Assembly (NCBI RefSeq): GCF_028765575.1
Contig: NZ_JARACO010000030.1
Coordinates: 1 to 34,210, forward strand
DNA: 34,210 nt
Reading direction: 5' to 3'
From: Aliivibrio sp. S3MY1
GTDB taxonomy: Bacteria; Pseudomonadota; Gammaproteobacteria; Enterobacterales; Vibrionaceae
The notes under the pieces are model-generated. The model did not search any database and was not told the DNA's origin. It saw only the letters and a program-made list of their open reading frames with translations. Each line of letters starts with the position of its first letter. Positions within the stretch are counted from its first letter, which is position 1. The position numbers were made by a program, and so were the translations under genes. Below, one piece after another: positions 32,845-34,210 of the stretch.

Positions 32845-33357
32845 CTACTTTAAGTCAATAAAATTTATTCTTCCCATAAATTTTAAGATCTCTATTTCAC
32901 CTGCATGCGCATCAAGTAATGCTCTTTTGGTTTCTGTGTACGCCTGAAGCTTACACCCATCTGTTATCGCTCTAATCACTGATTTTATTTTCTTTTCACC
33001 ATCCACATATTCTGTCCATCGAGCCATGTAATACGGTGTTTTTTTATCTGGGTCGGCCATTGTTGGTGATGGCTTGTTGATAATTTTAGGTTCAAGCGTA
33101 TGTGGGAGGCGAGTAATCAAAGTTTCATCATTTAGTATGCGAGTCCAATGCTTTTTCCACATCTCGCGACCTAGTTGGTTGCGTCGCTTTATCGCTTTTT
33201 TTAAGGCTTTTTCTTCACCAAGATATTTATAACCTACACTTTTCTCTAAAAGCTTATCGTCAGGGGTGTGAATGTGAATTTTAAAAGCGGTATTCCTTTC
33301 AGATTTTGAAATAAACCGATGCCCTGTATTTGTTTTTAGATTGCTTTTTTTACTCAT
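32845..33357 (-). CDS. AP2-like DNA-binding protein
   Basis: 170 residues. Residues 21-70 (FKIHIHTPDDKLLEKSVG, then GEEKALKKAIKRRNQLGREMW) and about 108-158 (YYMARWTEYVDGEKKIKSV, then TETKRALLDAH) each resemble the three-strand-plus-helix AP2-type module seen in integrases and homing nucleases. Two degenerate modules in tandem with no catalytic domain imply a DNA-binding regulator or architectural protein. Basic N-terminus. Divergent from the next gene across a 185-bp region. Confidence 0.6.
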   Translation of the reverse strand: MSKKSNLKTNTGHRFISKSERNTAFKIHIHTPDDKLLEKSVGYKYLGEEKALKKAIKRRNQLGREMWKKHWTRILNDETLITRLPHTLEPKIINKPSPTMADPDKKTPYYMARWTEYVDGEKKIKSVIRAITDGCKLQAYTETKRALLDAHAGEIEILKFMGRINFIDLK

Positions 33358-33495
33358 GCATTTACCGTGTGTTTTGTGTCGTGTGACTTGGTTTAAGTTA
33401 TAATCCGTTTTTTTGAAAAACTCAATCTGTAATATTGATATTTAAGATGTATAAATGATTATTCATTAAACTAACTCGTTTCGCTTGCTTACTTT

Positions 33496-33522
33496 TTGCG
33501 GTATAATGACCATGTCAGTTAA
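33496..33522 (+). promoter_or_regulatory. promoter with shared TTGCGG box (site D)
   Basis: TTGCGG (33496-33501), TATAAT (33502-33507), five bases, TGTCAGTTAA (33513-33522). Same spacing as site B. Drives the 191-residue gene, start 33543. Confidence 0.65.
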
Positions 33523-33542
33523 TCAAGGTAGGGAGTTAAAAT

Positions 33543-34118
33543 ATGAGTTGCCAGTTAGGTTTTGAATTTTCCGAGTTAGCGCCAGTTGAATCGAAGACTT
33601 TACCAGTTGAATCGAAGACTTTACCAGTTGAACCAAAGATAATTACTATGAGTGATAAAATAGCGAAAGGGCTTTTAGTGTTATTCCCTTCTGCAACGTC
33701 ATTTTCTCAAGTGTATAATAATCAATGTAATCATTATAAGCTTTCCGAGTTGTTTGTTCAGGTTCAGGGGCATCCTCGTTGGTTATTTTCTTCTTATTCT
33801 TTTTGTAGTTTGGATAATGCAGTTAGAGGCTTAATTAAATATAAACAGGAAGAATCAAGCAAAGTGTTTGACTTGGTTAATAAGGTGGTTCGCACTCTTA
33901 TCGAATTGAAAGAGTCACAATTACCATCGCTTCTAACCACTTATGAAAATAGAAAAAGAACTAAAGTGTTCCGTGCGCGATTCAAAAAGATTAACTCATT
34001 TAGAAATGAAGATGAATGTCGTTCATTGCTAAATGATATTAAAGTATATATTGAGCGTTTTCATTTATCTTCAATTATGCCAATCTATGATGAAATAGCT
34101 CAAGAATTAGAAAGTTGA
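33543..34118 (+). CDS. unknown 191-residue protein with N-terminal repeats
   Basis: AGGGAG eight bases upstream. MSCQLGFEFSEL, then the repeat PVESKTL twice and PVEPK, then a helical body of about 150 residues with basic patches (NRKRTKVFRARFKK near 142-155). Not recognised. Alone under promoter D. Confidence 0.65.
   Translation: MSCQLGFEFSELAPVESKTLPVESKTLPVEPKIITMSDKIAKGLLVLFPSATSFSQVYNNQCNHYKLSELFVQVQGHPRWLFSSYSFCSLDNAVRGLIKYKQEESSKVFDLVNKVVRTLIELKESQLPSLLTTYENRKRTKVFRARFKKINSFRNEDECRSLLNDIKVYIERFHLSSIMPIYDEIAQELES
33582..33640 (+). repeat. in-frame 21-bp tandem repeat
   Basis: Two identical 21-bp units at 33582-33602 and 33603-33623 and a degenerate third from 33624. Encodes seven residues each; number may vary between strains. 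Confidence 0.75.
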
Positions 34119-34210
34119 TCTTTATCGAGCTTAAGTGATTTATCAATGTAAATTGCCATGTCCTGTTTAGTCATTTTTTTACTTGGATATGGCATTTCTA
34201 TTTTTTGATG

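Noticed and set aside
34077-34210. Open frame on the minus strand entering from the right edge
   Set aside because: Only about 40 codons visible, overlapping the end of the 191-residue gene; cannot be judged without sequence to the right.

Overview
The window is an A+T-rich stretch of a large plasmid or secondary replicon from a Vibrionaceae bacterium (Vibrio/Aliivibrio/Photobacterium type). The host assignment rests on the initiator, which resembles RctB of Vibrio chromosome 2, on partition sites shaped like the Vibrio parS2 consensus, on a Tus homologue and on codon and base use. No chromosomal housekeeping genes, rRNA or tRNA genes were seen.

Replication and maintenance (1-15.9 kb). Positions 1-1133 look like an origin: four direct iterons, scattered single and inverted copies, a perfect DnaA box and a GATC-containing palindrome in front of an RctB-like initiator. 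A plasmid Tus (terminus-binding) homologue converges on the initiator and overlaps its 3' end. A long leftward block runs from about 12.3 to 3 kb. It carries a RecE-like exonuclease and a RecT-like annealing protein (overlapping start and stop), three exact 34-bp-spaced parS2-like palindromes, a UvrD/Rep-type helicase, three unknown genes ending in a membrane protein, and then, from its own promoter, an unknown gene and tus. Rightward from 12.5 kb is a type Ia parA-parB operon with repeats in its leader, coupled to a SprT-like zinc metalloprotease and a 45-residue ORF.

Accessory region (16-26 kb). An Abi_2/AbiF-type HEPN protein has an OB-like C-terminal tail and a divergent, promoter- and terminator-bounded structured RNA upstream. 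Next is a divergent pair of operons. Leftward: a DndB-like DGQHR protein, an unknown 201-aa protein, a small CPxx protein reminiscent of TusA and a spermidine-synthase-like Rossmann protein. Rightward: a DndC-like PP-loop/Fe-S protein split by a +1 frameshift, a 542-aa unknown protein, and an IS3-family element lodged between them. This is the best candidate for an undescribed sulfur-based modification or defence system, though the copy here may be disabled.

Right part (25.8-34.2 kb). Leftward unknown genes are followed by small rightward genes with palindromes at their leaders: a possible DUF4942-type protein, a BrxR/CapW-like winged-helix protein, a 356-aa unknown and a DUF1173-like zinc-binding/PD-(D/E)XK protein. 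An AP2-like DNA-binding protein and a 191-aa unknown are divergently placed at the end. At least four promoters, in front of unrelated operons, share the box TTGCGGTATAATG, three or four of them with a downstream TGTCAGTTAA-like box, which suggests one plasmid-wide regulatory circuit. All functional names come from reading motifs by eye; no database search was possible.
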